From positions 2,170,001 to 2,234,000 of the forward strand of contig CAVTQY010000001.1 in the NCBI GenBank assembly GCA_963736975.1: a DNA stretch of 64,000 nt, given 5' to 3'. This DNA is from CAVTQY01 sp963736975 (GTDB lineage: Bacteria > Pseudomonadota > Alphaproteobacteria > Acetobacterales > Acetobacteraceae). Both the position numbers and the translations under genes were made by a program. This document shows, piece after piece, positions 1 to 8,750 of the stretch; positions within the stretch are counted from its first letter, which is position 1, and every line of letters starts with the position of its first letter. The notes under the pieces are model-generated. The model was not told where the DNA came from and did no database searches. It was given only the letters and a program-made list of their open reading frames with translations.

Positions 1-347
1 AGGGCGAATCGGAAATCGTCCTGCCCCTCGCCATCGGGACTGCCCTCCGATCCGGAGCCGCCGCCCCCGCTCGGCGGGCGGGGAATAGTGTCGCCTTCCA
101 CATATTGTTTGTTGCCGGGCAACAGATGGTCGCGCGCCCCGCCGGTAGCGTTGCGACGGAACGACGGCTCGTGCACCCCCTGCGCCGGCAACGCGACCTC
201 GCCCGCTTCGTCCGCGTCCTTGATGCTGCGGCTGGCGGCGCTCTCGTGCACCGCCTTCCGGATCAGCGACTTGGCCCGGCGCATGAAACGCTGCCGATTC
301 GCGAGGCTCTTGCCGCCGGGATTGAGGCGGCGGTCAACGATGTGCAT
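1..347 (-). CDS. yeaH: YeaH family protein (DUF444), 5' part only
   Basis: Only the first 115 codons lie in the window; the gene runs off the left edge. The N-terminus begins MHIVDRRLNPGGKSLANRQR, which is the recognisable opening of the YeaH/DUF444 family, followed by a basic stretch and a Gly/Ser-rich linker (PRPPSGGGGSGSEG) typical before the VWA-like domain. The start ATG at 345-347 has an AGGAAG Shine-Dalgarno 8 nt upstream. It follows prkA by 26 nt on the same strand, the usual prkA-yeaH order; in E. coli yeaGH is a stress and nitrogen-starvation operon. The next gene leftward would be expected to be spoVR/ycgB, which cannot be seen here. The family's biochemical function is not known. 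Confidence 0.9.
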   Translation of the reverse strand, partial: MHIVDRRLNPGGKSLANRQRFMRRAKSLIRKAVHESAASRSIKDADEAGEVALPAQGVHEPSFRRNATGGARDHLLPGNKQYVEGDTIPRPPSGGGGSGSEGSPDGEGQDDFRFA

Positions 348-373
348 GAGCCTGTCTTCCTGTTGGGCTCCGG

Positions 374-2254
374 TTACCCTGCCTGTTTCACCCGCATATA
401 CCACTCCACCAGCCGCCGCACTTGCCGTTCCGTGTAGCGCCGTTCGGTCATGCGGCTCACGAACTCGTCGTGCTTCTTCTCCGTGTCGCTATCCTTCTTC
501 GACCCGAAGCTGATCACCGGCAACAGCTCCTCCACTTGGGAGAACATCCGCCGCTCGATCACCTCCCGGATTTTCTCATAGGATGTCCAGGACGGATTCT
601 TGCCATTGTTGTTGGCGCGCGCCCGCAGGCTGAACTTGACCACCTCGTTCCGAAAGTCCTTGGGATTGGCAATGCCGGCAGGCTTCTCGATCTTCGTCAA
701 CTCCTGATTGAGCAGCTCACGATTGAGCAACTGGCCGGTGTCCGGGTCCTTATAGTCCACATCCTCGATCCAGGCGTCAGCATAGGACACGTAGCGATCG
801 AACAGGTTCTGGCCATAGTCGTGGTAGGACTCGAGGTACGCCTTCTGGATCTCGTTGCCGATGAACTCCGCATAACGCGGCGCCAGTTCGCCCTTGATGA
901 ACTCCAGGTAGCGCTTCTCCGTTTCTGCCGGCAGTTGCTCACGTCGAAGCGATTGCTCCAGCACATACATCAGGTGCACCGGATCGGCCGCGATCTCGGT
1001 GGTGTCGTGATTGAACGTTGCCGCCAGCACCTTGAAGGCGAACCGCGTGGATGCGCCGTCCATCCCCTCTTCGACGCCGGCAGCGTCCTTGTATTCCTGC
1101 AGGCTGCGCGCGCGGGGATCGGTTTCCTTCAGGCTTTCGCCGTCATACACCCGCATTTTGGCGAAGAGGGTCGAGTTCTCGTGCCGGCGCAGCCGCGTCA
1201 GCACGGAGAACCGGGCGAGCATCTCAAGCGTCGCCGGGGCGCAGGGCGCGTTTGCCAGCTCGGAGCCAGACACCAGCTTTTCGTAGATCTTCTGCTCTTC
1301 GATCACCCGCAGGCAGTACGGTACCTTGATCACGTAGATGCGGTCGATGAAGGCTTCGTTGTTGCGGTTGTTCTTGAAGGTCTGCCACTCCGCCTCGTTG
1401 GAGTGGGCCAGGATGATTCCGCTGAACGGAATGGCGCCGATATTCTCTGTGCCGATGTAGTTGCCTTCCTGTGTCGCCGTTAGCAGCGGGTGCAGCATCT
1501 TGATCGGCGCCTTGAACATCTCGACGAACTCGAGCACGCCCTGGTTGGCGCGGTTCAGGCCGCCAGAATAGCTGTAGGCATCCGGGTCGTTCTGCGCATG
1601 CAATTCCAGCTTGCGGATATCCACCTTGCCGACCAGCGACGAGATGTCTTGGTTGTTCTCATCACCCGGCTCGGTCTTGGCGACAGCGATCTGGCGCAGC
1701 CGGGAGGGCATCAGCCGCTTCACACGGAAGCGCGAGATGTCGCCCTCGAACTCGTCGAGTCGCTTGACGCACCAGGGACTCATCAGCCCCGTCAGCCGCC
1801 GGCGGGGAATGCCGTAGCGATCCTCCAGCAGGCCGCCCATCCGCTCGGGGTGGAACAGCCCGATCGGGCTTTCGAACACCGGGCTGATCTGCTCGCCTGA
1901 CTTCAGCACATAAATCGGATGGACTTCCATCAGCGCCTTGATGCGCTCGGCCAGCGAGGACTTGCCGCCCCCCACCGGCCCCAGCAGGTACATGATCTGC
2001 TTGCGCTCTTCGAGGCCCTGGGCGGCGTGGCGGAGGAACCCGACGATCCGCTCGATCGTCTCCTCCATGCCGTAGAACTCGTCGAAAGCCGGGTAAATCC
2101 GGATTGTCCGGTTCATGAAGATCCGGCCGAGTCGCGCATCCTTGGAGGTGTCCACCATCTCCGGCTCGCCGATCGCGGCGAGCAGGCGCTCGGTCGCAGT
2201 GGAGTACATCATCGGGTCGTCGCGACAAGCCTCCAGATACTCCGCCAGAGACAT
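374..2254 (-). CDS. prkA: PrkA family serine protein kinase (YeaG)
   Basis: PrkA/YeaG is a Ser/Thr protein kinase with an AAA-like N-terminal domain, linked to starvation and stress. The 626-residue frame shows the family core: AIGEPEMVDTSKD at residues 27-39, FDEFYGMEE at 57-65, and a Walker A-type GPVGGGKSS at 92-100. The C-terminal kinase region ends in MRVKQAG. The frame starts at an ATG (2252-2254) with poorly spaced SD, and it lacks about 22 residues found in homologues. Those residues (MHTVDDLFTTYARSFE) are encoded just upstream in a different frame, from an ATG at 2320-2322 that has a well-placed GGAG. The true gene therefore probably spans 374-2322 with one frameshift near 2269-2274. 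It lies upstream of yeaH, probably as one operon. Confidence 0.93.
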   Translation of the reverse strand: MSLAEYLEACRDDPMMYSTATERLLAAIGEPEMVDTSKDARLGRIFMNRTIRIYPAFDEFYGMEETIERIVGFLRHAAQGLEERKQIMYLLGPVGGGKSSLAERIKALMEVHPIYVLKSGEQISPVFESPIGLFHPERMGGLLEDRYGIPRRRLTGLMSPWCVKRLDEFEGDISRFRVKRLMPSRLRQIAVAKTEPGDENNQDISSLVGKVDIRKLELHAQNDPDAYSYSGGLNRANQGVLEFVEMFKAPIKMLHPLLTATQEGNYIGTENIGAIPFSGIILAHSNEAEWQTFKNNRNNEAFIDRIYVIKVPYCLRVIEEQKIYEKLVSGSELANAPCAPATLEMLARFSVLTRLRRHENSTLFAKMRVYDGESLKETDPRARSLQEYKDAAGVEEGMDGASTRFAFKVLAATFNHDTTEIAADPVHLMYVLEQSLRREQLPAETEKRYLEFIKGELAPRYAEFIGNEIQKAYLESYHDYGQNLFDRYVSYADAWIEDVDYKDPDTGQLLNRELLNQELTKIEKPAGIANPKDFRNEVVKFSLRARANNNGKNPSWTSYEKIREVIERRMFSQVEELLPVISFGSKKDSDTEKKHDEFVSRMTERRYTERQVRRLVEWYMRVKQAG

Positions 2255-2322
2255 CTCCGATTCGCGAGTTCGAACTCGAAGCTGCGCGCGTAAGTGGTGA
2301 ACAGGTCATCGACCGTATGCAT
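2255..2322 (-). other. Displaced N-terminal coding segment of prkA
   Basis: An ATG at 2320-2322, preceded by GGAG at 6 nt spacing, opens a 22-codon frame (MHTVDDLFTTYARSFEFELA) resembling the PrkA N-terminus. It is offset by 2 nt (mod 3) from the main prkA frame. If two bases are removed at the TTCGAA at 2269-2274, the reading becomes SFE-STRESE-MSLAEYLE, which has the spacing expected for the family. It is either an indel error or a real mutation. Confidence 0.6.
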
Positions 2323-2957
2323 CGGTCGCTCCGTATAGTTGGGGGTTGGTAGGCACCCATATGCAAGATGGGCGCGAGCGTAGCGTATCGGTCCCGTGTC
2401 GCGTTAAGTTTTTTTCGCTGTGACGCGATCGGCACGTTGGACTTTTTGCCGACTGAGCTATCTGGGTCATGCGAACCTCCTGTACGGAAGGCCGGAGCTT
2501 TCCGAGTGCACCAAGGGAACGCACATGGTGGATTTGTGGCGACTTTTTGCCGCCGCCGGCGACCAATGGGGCGCACGCGCAACGGTGAGCGGCCCGGCTG
2601 GGCTTCCGCCCGCTGCCACGTTTCGTTCCAAAGTAAGGTCGAATCGGACGGCATCACAAGAATTTTCGAGGCAGCTCATTCGAAACCCCCTCGGGCGCTG
2701 AGACCGGCGCCGCCAAGCACGTCGCCGGAACGCCTGCTCGACATAGACTACCCGAGTATTCATAAGATTTGCTTAACGCCTGACCGGTCCGGCCTCCTGC
2801 GCTGCCTCCTTCGCGGGCGGCACATGCCGAATTGTTGGGCGTCCGTCTCCTGCCAGCACGTCCGGTGACACGATCAGCCAACAGAACAGACGATCGAGTT
2901 GCACCGAGGCAACTAGTCGTGATATAGGGGGCGGCTTGCAAGAAGGGAGGTGAGGCA
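2323..2957. other. Intergenic region, no convincing gene
   Basis: This 635-base divergent region separates prkA (minus) from the small ORF at 2958 (plus). The open frames here have no recognisable similarity, no good ribosome binding sites and no conserved composition, so they are not called. An imperfect inverted repeat lies at about 2485-2504. The prkA promoter should lie on the left side; no GG-N10-GC sigma-54 signature could be found by eye there. Confidence 0.5.
2899..2928 (+). promoter_or_regulatory. Putative sigma-70 type promoter
   Basis: TTGCAC at 2899-2904 and TATAGG at 2923-2928 are separated by 18 nt, upstream of the strong SD of the small ORF at 2958. The predicted start near 2935 would leave a leader of about 23 nt. 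This is pattern matching only. Confidence 0.35.
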
Positions 2958-3143
2958 ATGACAGATAAGAAAAGCAAACCCGGGGCCACCATCCAGAAGG
3001 AGACGCCGAGGCCAGCCGAGCGAGCGGCTACGCAGCCGGGACGCGCGCGAGCGGAGGCTGACATGCAGAGATTACTGCGCGAAGCCGCCTGGAGCCGAAT
3101 GTTCGGCAAAGCCGGCGGGGAGAAGAACCCGTTCGCACGGTAA
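2958..3143 (+). CDS. Small basic hypothetical protein
   Basis: The 61-codon ORF is led by an unusually good Shine-Dalgarno (AAGGGAGGTGAGG, spacing 3-7 nt), which is the main reason to call it. The product is basic, Lys/Arg/Glu-rich at the N-terminus and ends RMFGKAGGEKNPFAR. It has no signal peptide or membrane segment and looks disordered with a short C-terminal helix. It lies 20 nt before a TIGR04283-type glycosyltransferase on the same strand, so it may be the first gene of that operon. No family is recognised. Confidence 0.6.
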   Translation: MTDKKSKPGATIQKETPRPAERAATQPGRARAEADMQRLLREAAWSRMFGKAGGEKNPFAR

Positions 3144-3163
3144 CCGGCAGCGGCTCCACAGAT

Positions 3164-3856
3164 GTGGCGAATTCCTGCCGGGCGGCCCGGCCCCTGCCCC
3201 TCTCGGTCGTCATCCCGGTCCTGAACGCCGCAGCGGCGCTTCCGCGAACCCTTGCTGCTGTAACCGCCGACTCGGCTGAGATTATCCTCATCGATGGAGG
3301 CAGCAGGGACGGCACCCTCGCGCTCGGCGCCGCGGCCGGGGGGCGGGTCATTCAGACCGAACGGGGCCGGGGCGTCCAGCTCGCGGCCGGTGTGGCCCTC
3401 GCTCGCCAACCCTGGCTCCTGCTCCTCCACGCCGACACCCGACTGACCGATGGCTGGGCAGACGCGGTGCGCACCCACGTCGCCGCGGAGCCCGGGCTTG
3501 CCGGGTATTTCCGCTTCGGTCTCGCCAGTCCCGACCCGCGGGCGCGGCGGTTGGAGCGTTTGGTGGCCTGGCGCTGTCGGCTTTTTGCCCTGCCCTATGG
3601 CGACCAAGGATTGCTGATTCACCGCGACCTGCTGGCGGCGGTCGGTGGGCTGCGACCCTGGCCGCTGATGGAGGACGTCGATCTGGTCCGCCGCCTCGGC
3701 CGCCACCGCCTCGTGCCGCTCGCAGCGGCTACGATAACATCGGCGGAGAAATGGGTGCGCGACGGCTGGCTTCGCCGCTCTCTGCGCAACCTGTTGTGCC
3801 TGTCGCTCTATTTTGTCGGCGTCCCGCCGCGCAAGCTCGTCACACTCTACGGCTAG
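3164..3856 (+). CDS. TIGR04283 family glycosyltransferase (rSAM/selenodomain-associated transferase 2)
   Basis: A 230-residue GT2-type glycosyltransferase. LSVVIPVLNAAAALPRTL (residues 13-30) begins the GT-A fold, ILIDGGSRDGT (41-51) is the nucleotide-binding strand-loop, and HADTRL (89-94) occupies the DxD position. The C-terminal RSLRNLLCLSLYFVGVPP is characteristic of the family. Members occur next to TIGR04282 enzymes, as here (next gene), and some act in arsenosugar biosynthesis; the substrate in this organism is not deducible. The assigned start is a GTG with no clear SD, so a slightly different start is possible. Confidence 0.85.
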   Translation: MANSCRAARPLPLSVVIPVLNAAAALPRTLAAVTADSAEIILIDGGSRDGTLALGAAAGGRVIQTERGRGVQLAAGVALARQPWLLLLHADTRLTDGWADAVRTHVAAEPGLAGYFRFGLASPDPRARRLERLVAWRCRLFALPYGDQGLLIHRDLLAAVGGLRPWPLMEDVDLVRRLGRHRLVPLAAATITSAEKWVRDGWLRRSLRNLLCLSLYFVGVPPRKLVTLYG

Positions 3857-3888
3857 CGGCCGAATGCTCACCACTGGCAGTCCGCCAG

Positions 3889-4503
3889 ATGAAAGATACC
3901 GTCATCGTCTTTGCCCGGGCACCTCGCCTCGGTCGGGTCAAGCGCCGGCTCGCCCGCGATATAGGCGACCTCGCCGCCCTCCGCTTCCATCGTACCACGG
4001 TGATCAGCTTGGTCCGCAACCTGCTCGCCGATCGCCGATACCGTACCGTGCTCGCCGTGACCCCCGATCGGGCCCGCTTTGTACTGCCTCTCCACCCCAA
4101 GAGGCTCGAACAGGGCGCCGGAGATCTCGGGGCGCGCATGACCCGTGCCGTCTCTCGCTTTCGCCGGGGCAGGGTCGCTATCATCGGTTGCGATATCCCC
4201 GACGCTGATCGGCAGGATCTCGCCCGCGCCTTCCGTGCGTTGGGCTCCGCCGACGCGGTCTTCGGACCGGCAGAGGATGGCGGCTTCTGGCTCGTTGCGC
4301 TGGGGCCGCGGCGCCCCGCCCGCCCGTTTGCTGGAGTGCGGTGGTCCACCCCGCACGCGCGGGCCGACACGGTCCGCTGCTTCATCGGGCACCGCCTCCG
4401 CTATCTGCGCGTGTTGCAGGATGTGGACACCGGCGAGGCTTTTCGCCGCTTGTCTCGGAATTGCCCGATTCCCGTTGCCCAATCACGGCCCGGTGATCGA
4501 TAA
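3889..4503 (+). CDS. TIGR04282 family glycosyltransferase (DUF2064, rSAM/selenodomain-associated transferase 1)
   Basis: A 204-residue nucleotidyltransferase-like GT-A protein. The ATG at 3889 is chosen because the family starts with MKDTVIVFARAPRLGRVKRR, and longer in-frame extensions overlap the preceding gene. Family signatures are present: IIGCDIPD (usually G-D-x-P) in the middle, GPAEDGGFWLVAL after it, and LQDVDTGEAF near the C-terminus. It lies 32 nt after the TIGR04283 gene, and the pair is a standard neighbourhood. The reaction catalysed is unproven for most members. Confidence 0.87.
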   Translation: MKDTVIVFARAPRLGRVKRRLARDIGDLAALRFHRTTVISLVRNLLADRRYRTVLAVTPDRARFVLPLHPKRLEQGAGDLGARMTRAVSRFRRGRVAIIGCDIPDADRQDLARAFRALGSADAVFGPAEDGGFWLVALGPRRPARPFAGVRWSTPHARADTVRCFIGHRLRYLRVLQDVDTGEAFRRLSRNCPIPVAQSRPGDR

Positions 4504-4524
4504 TCGCCGGATTGGGGGTATCTC

Positions 4525-6185
4525 ATGGCTCTGGCCCGCTGGTGGCAGGGTGCGGTCATTTACCAGATCTATCCGCGCAGCTTCTTCGACAGCAATGCCG
4601 ACGGCATTGGCGACCTGCCCGGCGTCACTGCCAAGCTCGACTATGTCGCTAGCCTGGGCGTGGACGCGATCTGGCTATGCCCCTTCTTCACCTCCCCGCA
4701 GAAGGATTTCGGCTACGACGTCGCGGATCACACCGCCGTTGACCCTCTGTTCGGCACCATCGCCGATTTCGACACATTGCTGGCCCGCGCCCATGCGCTA
4801 GGGTTGCGGGTGCTGATCGACCAGGTCTGGAGCCACACCTCCGATCGCCATGCCTGGTTTCTCGAAAGCCGTATCAGCCGCAGCAACATCCTGGCCGACT
4901 GGTATGTCTGGTCCGATCCGACACCGGACGGCACGCCGCCGAACAACTGGTTGTCGGTGTTCGGCGGCCTCGCATGGACCTGGGAACCGCGCCGTCGCCA
5001 GTACTATCTGCACCATTTCCTCAGCCATCAGCCCGCGCTCAACCTGCACAATCCGGCGGTAATGGAAGCGCTGCTCGCCGGCGGCGAGTTCTGGCTCCAG
5101 CGTGGCGTGGACGGATTCCGGCTGGACGCTATCGACTTCCTGCTGCACGACCCGGAACTCCGCCGCAACCCGCCTTCTCCCCCCTGGCCAGCATTCCCGC
5201 CAAGCTGTTCGGCATGCAGATGCATATCCACGACATGTTGCAGCCTGAGACGCTGGACCTGCTAAAGCGAATCCGGGCGCTGATGGACCGCTACCCTGGT
5301 CGGGTAGCCATGGGTGAGGTATCGAGCCAGCCCGGCGCCTTCGACCGAGTGAGAGCTTACACCGAAGGGCAACAGCTTTTGCACATGGCTTATACTTTGC
5401 GCCCGCTGCGCGGCGGCTTCGACTGGCCGACAGTGAATGGGATGCTGCACGAGTTGGCCGATGCGGGTCATGCCGGCTGGCCCTGTTGGTCGTTCAGCAA
5501 CCATGACGTGGAGCGCGCGGTCTCCCGCTGGAACCCCCGGCGGGGAGAAGCCGAACCGGACCCGGCCTTCGCGCGACTGTTGATGGCACTGCTGTTCTCG
5601 CTGCGTGGCAGCGTAACCCTGTATCAGGGCGAGGAACTCGGCCTGCCCGAGGCGAAGTTGGAACCCGACCAGCTTCGCGACCCGTTCGGAATCGCCTATT
5701 GGCCGGAGTTTTGTGGGCGCGACGGCAGCCGCACGCCAATACCCTGGCATGCTGGGGCTCCGCATGGCGGATTCACCACCGCCGATATGCCCTGGCTGCC
5801 GGTCCCCGATTGCCATCACGCCTTCGCGGTGGATCAGCACGAAGAGGACGGGCAAGCATTGCTGCACGCCGTCCGCCGTTTCCTTGCCTGGCGCCGCATC
5901 CATCCGGCCCTGGTGCGCGGGTCGCTGCGCCCTCTCGACTGCCCCGAGCCGATCGTGGGCTTCACGCGCGAAGCCGAGGGCGAACGGATCCTCGCCGTCT
6001 TCAACCTGGCCGATTCGCCCGCCTCCCTCTCGATCGGGAGCTTCGGCACGCTACACCCGGAACCCGGCTCCGGCTTCAAAGCCGACATCAACGACGGTGT
6101 TGCCCGCCTCGCCCCCCACGGGGCCTTGTTCGCCACGATCCAACCGGTTCGGTCCCACATTCCGGCGTTGATCGAAACAGCGTAG
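4525..6185 (+). pseudogene. GH13 alpha-glucosidase / oligo-1,6-glucosidase, frameshifted
   Basis: Two frames together encode a full alpha-glucosidase of about 550 residues that hydrolyses alpha-glucosidic bonds in oligosaccharides. Frame 1 (4525 to about 5185) has YQIYPRSFFDSNADGIGDLPG, the Asp nucleophile in GFRLDAIDF (D201) and VWSHTSDRHAWF. Frame 2 (about 5180-6185) has the acid/base Glu in AMGEVSSQP, FSNHDVERA and the C-terminal beta domain. The switch is at a six-C run (5179-5184), consistent with one C lost or two gained. There is no nonsense codon elsewhere, so function may be intact if the indel is an error. The eroded sugar ABC transporter just downstream, in convergent orientation, was probably its supply route. 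Confidence 0.85.
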
Positions 6186-6219
6186 CCCGAGTCGATTGAG
6201 ATCGGGGCACGCGCAACTC

Positions 6220-6271
6220 CACCTCTCCCGCTCTGCGAGAGAGGTCGGTTCGCGAAGCGAACCGGGTGAGG
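6220..6271. repeat. Palindromic repeat family A, copy 1
   Basis: CACCTCTCCCGC is followed by GCGAGAGAGGT and then a perfect hairpin GGTTCGC-GAA-GCGAACC ending GGGTGAGGA. Similar copies occur at 8649-8702, 24725-24777 and 45872-45924, all in the same strand orientation and all at a gene end. This one follows the glucosidase stop by 35 nt. Confidence 0.75.
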
Positions 6272-6344
6272 ACGCAGGCCGGGAGCCGCTCGCCGCCGCG
6301 CTACCGCAACGACCCGGGCGCCTACGGGCCGGGCCGAACGCCCG

Positions 6345-7641
6345 AGGGTCAACCCCAGCGGCAGCTTCAGCGCCCTCTCCTCCAGGTACGGTGCCAGCAA
6401 GGCATCCGCATCGTTCTGCGCCTGTGCCGCGGCGGGTCACGGCGGCGATGTTGCCGTTCAGGATCGCCTGCACCTGGTCCTCCATGGTCTTGCGCACCGG
6501 CACTGTCTTGTAAGTGGCGAACGAACCGCGCCTGTAGCGATTGAGCTGTTCCAGAGCCACTCCGGGATCCGGGTTCTTCTGCATGTATTCGTTTTGTCTA
6601 CGGCGATTCATACGCGCCGCGGTTCCGGGCAAAATACCCGGTCAACCGGCTCCACTGGCCGGCGATATCTGGGTTGCTGACCGACTTGATCAGCATCCAG
6701 GCAGCTTCCTGCCGCTCGGTCGAGTCGCCGGCCGGGATGATCAGGCCGCCGCCGCCGACCGGCGCCGCGTTCAACCCATTCCTGGGCACGAAGTCACCCG
6801 GTACGGCTGCTTCATGTTGTCGCGCACGAAACCGAGCGCGCCGGTGGGCAGCATCATCATGGCCGACCGGCCGGAAAAGAACGCCGGCATCGTACCGTTC
6901 GGGTCGAGCACACCCGGCGGCATAACCTTGTGCGTATGCACCAGGTCGTGGACGAAGGTCAGCGCAGCGACGGTTGCCGGCTCAGTGTAATAGACCTCGC
7001 CACCGTAGTTGATAGTACTGCGCGCCATTCGCCATCCCGCAATAATCGTCGCTGTTCGGCCAGACAATGCCCATTTGTCCGCATCCGGCTGGCTCAGCTT
7101 GCGAGCGGCATCCACCCAGTCTTGCCAAGTCACCGGCGGTCGGTCGGGATCGAGCCCGGGCTGGTGGAATGCCTGCGCGTTGTAGAACTACAGCGGCGTC
7201 GAGTTCTGGAACGGCACACCTTACACATGCCCCTGGTCGGTGGCGTTCAACGCCAGCGACGGCCAGAACTGCGCCAGGAAGCCCTGCGGCGTGCCTCCAT
7301 ACTTCACGATCAGCGAATCGAGTGGGCCGCCGCCTTGTCTGTGACGTACTCACGGCTAAAATTGGCTGACACAATTGCTGCTGCGGGCGGCCCGCCTGGA
7401 TCGCGGCACGCGTCTTCAGGTTGGTATCGTCATAGCTGCCGGTATAGACCGGCGTCACCTTGACGCCCGAGTGCCCCGAGTTGAACACGCCTATCAGGCG
7501 TTGCATCTCGGTGGCGAGCTTTCCCTGCACCGGGACTGGGAAGAACGTCTCGACCTCTGTTGCCGCTTGCGCGCGTAACGCGACTCCGGCAGCCGAAACC
7601 GCGATGACCGCGCCCTAGGCGGTCCGTCGTGTGATCTGCAT
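6345..7641 (-). pseudogene. Sugar ABC transporter substrate-binding protein, decayed
   Basis: Fragments in several frames give the C-terminal three quarters of an UgpB/MalE-like periplasmic sugar-binding protein. They include MTWQDWVDAARKLSQ, VHDLVHTHKVMPPGVLDP, ERQEAAWMLIKSVSNPDI, YMQKNPDPGVALEQLNRY and APYLEERALKLP. The start ATG (7639-7641) is followed after eight codons (MQITRRTA) by an in-frame amber stop at 7615-7617 in the signal peptide, then GAVIAVSAAGVALRAQA in the same frame. At least three further frame changes occur. With a nonsense codon plus many shifts this is a genuine pseudogene. Confidence 0.88.
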
Positions 7642-7646
7642 GCGCT

Positions 7647-8440
7647 TTATCTTTTTATGCCAGACGGAACGGAATAATTGACACACAATCGCTGAAACAA
7701 AAGGAACGCCAACAACAGCGGCCCACCGACCAGCACGGTGCACGCCGCCAACACGCCCCACTCGCCGCCCGCCTCCGAATCGGACGCGAAAGAGGCCAGC
7801 CCGACGGTCAACACCTGCCGCGACGGTGAGGAGACCGCCATCAGCAGCCACAGGAATTCGTTCCGGTGAAACGTCACGGAGACGATGGCGAAGGCAACAA
7901 GGCTCGGTCGCGCCAACGGCACCTGCACGTGGCGGATACGCGCGATCACGCCGGCGCTATCCAGCATGGCGGCTTCCTCGAAGTCGCGCGGGATGGCGCG
8001 AAAAGCCTGTCGTATCAGGAACACACCGAAAGCGGAAGCAAAATACGGCGCCATGATCCCGCCAGCCGGTCATACAGGCCGAGTGCCACGATCGTCGTCA
8101 GGTTGGGCGCGATCAGCAAGGTCGGTACCAGAAGAAGTTGCAACAGGAACAGGATGAACAGCGTGTAGCTACCGGGAAAGCGCAACCGATCGAATGCGTA
8201 CCGGCAGCGGTAACGGTCAGGAGCTCTACCGCCAGGATTCCGCAGCAGGCCATGCTCGTGTTCAGGTACCAGCTTGAAGTCACCGCTTGGCCAAGCATCC
8301 ACGTAATTGCCGATGCCAAGCGGTCCATGCGGTCACAATGCGCGACATCCGCCGGCGCGCCGGGTCGGAGCGAGGCCACTGCCATCGAACGCCACCGGCC
8401 AGATCAGCGCGAAGCCCGTCCCGATGAGTGTCCCAATCAG
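7647..8440 (-). pseudogene. Sugar ABC transporter permease (UgpE/MalG type), decayed
   Basis: The C-terminal half is open (7647-8054): MAPYFASAFGVFLIRQAF, then the EAA-loop region IPRDFEEAAMLDSAG, then membrane segments, ending SVPSGIKR. The N-terminal half lies in other frames: FPGSYTLFILFLLQLLLVPT and LIAPNLTTIVALGLYD at about 8060-8180, with poorly preserved sequence further upstream. The left limit of the original start is uncertain. It lies immediately upstream of the binding-protein pseudogene, as expected for a CUT1-type operon. Confidence 0.8.
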
Positions 8441-8625
8441 CGGCAGCGCTCTATGAACTCATAAAGTATTCCACGCTCCATCGTGCGGGCGACGACACGG
8501 TCGGCGTCAGCAGCAAAGCTACGCTCACCGCCGCCGCAAGCCCCAAATCGTGGTTCTACTTGGCCTGCTGGTAAATTATAATAGAGCAGCAGGTTGGTGG
8601 ACTCCGACGAACAGCCTTGCGTCAA
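8437..8625 (-). pseudogene. Remnant of a second sugar ABC permease (UgpA/MalF type)
   Basis: The frame encodes SSESTNLLLYYN and a terminal ERGILYEF that match the last transmembrane part and the tail of UgpA-type permeases (usual motif: S/T-x-x-L-x-Y-Y-I-Y-Q-Q-A, ending near Y-Y-E). Only about 60 codons remain and the upstream part is absent, replaced by family A repeat sequence. It fits as the first permease of the decayed operon. Confidence 0.55.
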
Positions 8626-8648
8626 ATTCCCCGCCCCGACCCCTCGCC

Positions 8649-8702
8649 CACCTCTCCCGCAAGCCGGTTGGACATGGGTTCGCGTTGCGAACCGGGTGAG
8701 GG
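8649..8702. repeat. Palindromic repeat family A, copy 2
   Basis: The copy begins CACCTCTCCCGC, continues through a divergent middle, and ends in the hairpin GGTTCGC-GTT-GCGAACC with GGGTGAGGG. It lies at the broken 5' edge of the permease remnant and 3' of yccF. Confidence 0.7.
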
Positions 8703-8750
8703 CCTAGGCGCCCTATATGACAACCGCGCGTCAGCTCAGAGACGGTTTGG

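Noticed and set aside
2368..2868. A 166-codon plus-strand frame in the prkA upstream gap
   Set aside because: It has no convincing SD, Cys/Arg/Pro-rich random-like composition and no domain. Treated as non-coding.
5179..5184. Programmed -1 frameshifting in the alpha-glucosidase
   Set aside because: No slippery heptamer with a downstream stimulatory structure is evident, and GH13 enzymes are not known to use it. An indel is simpler.
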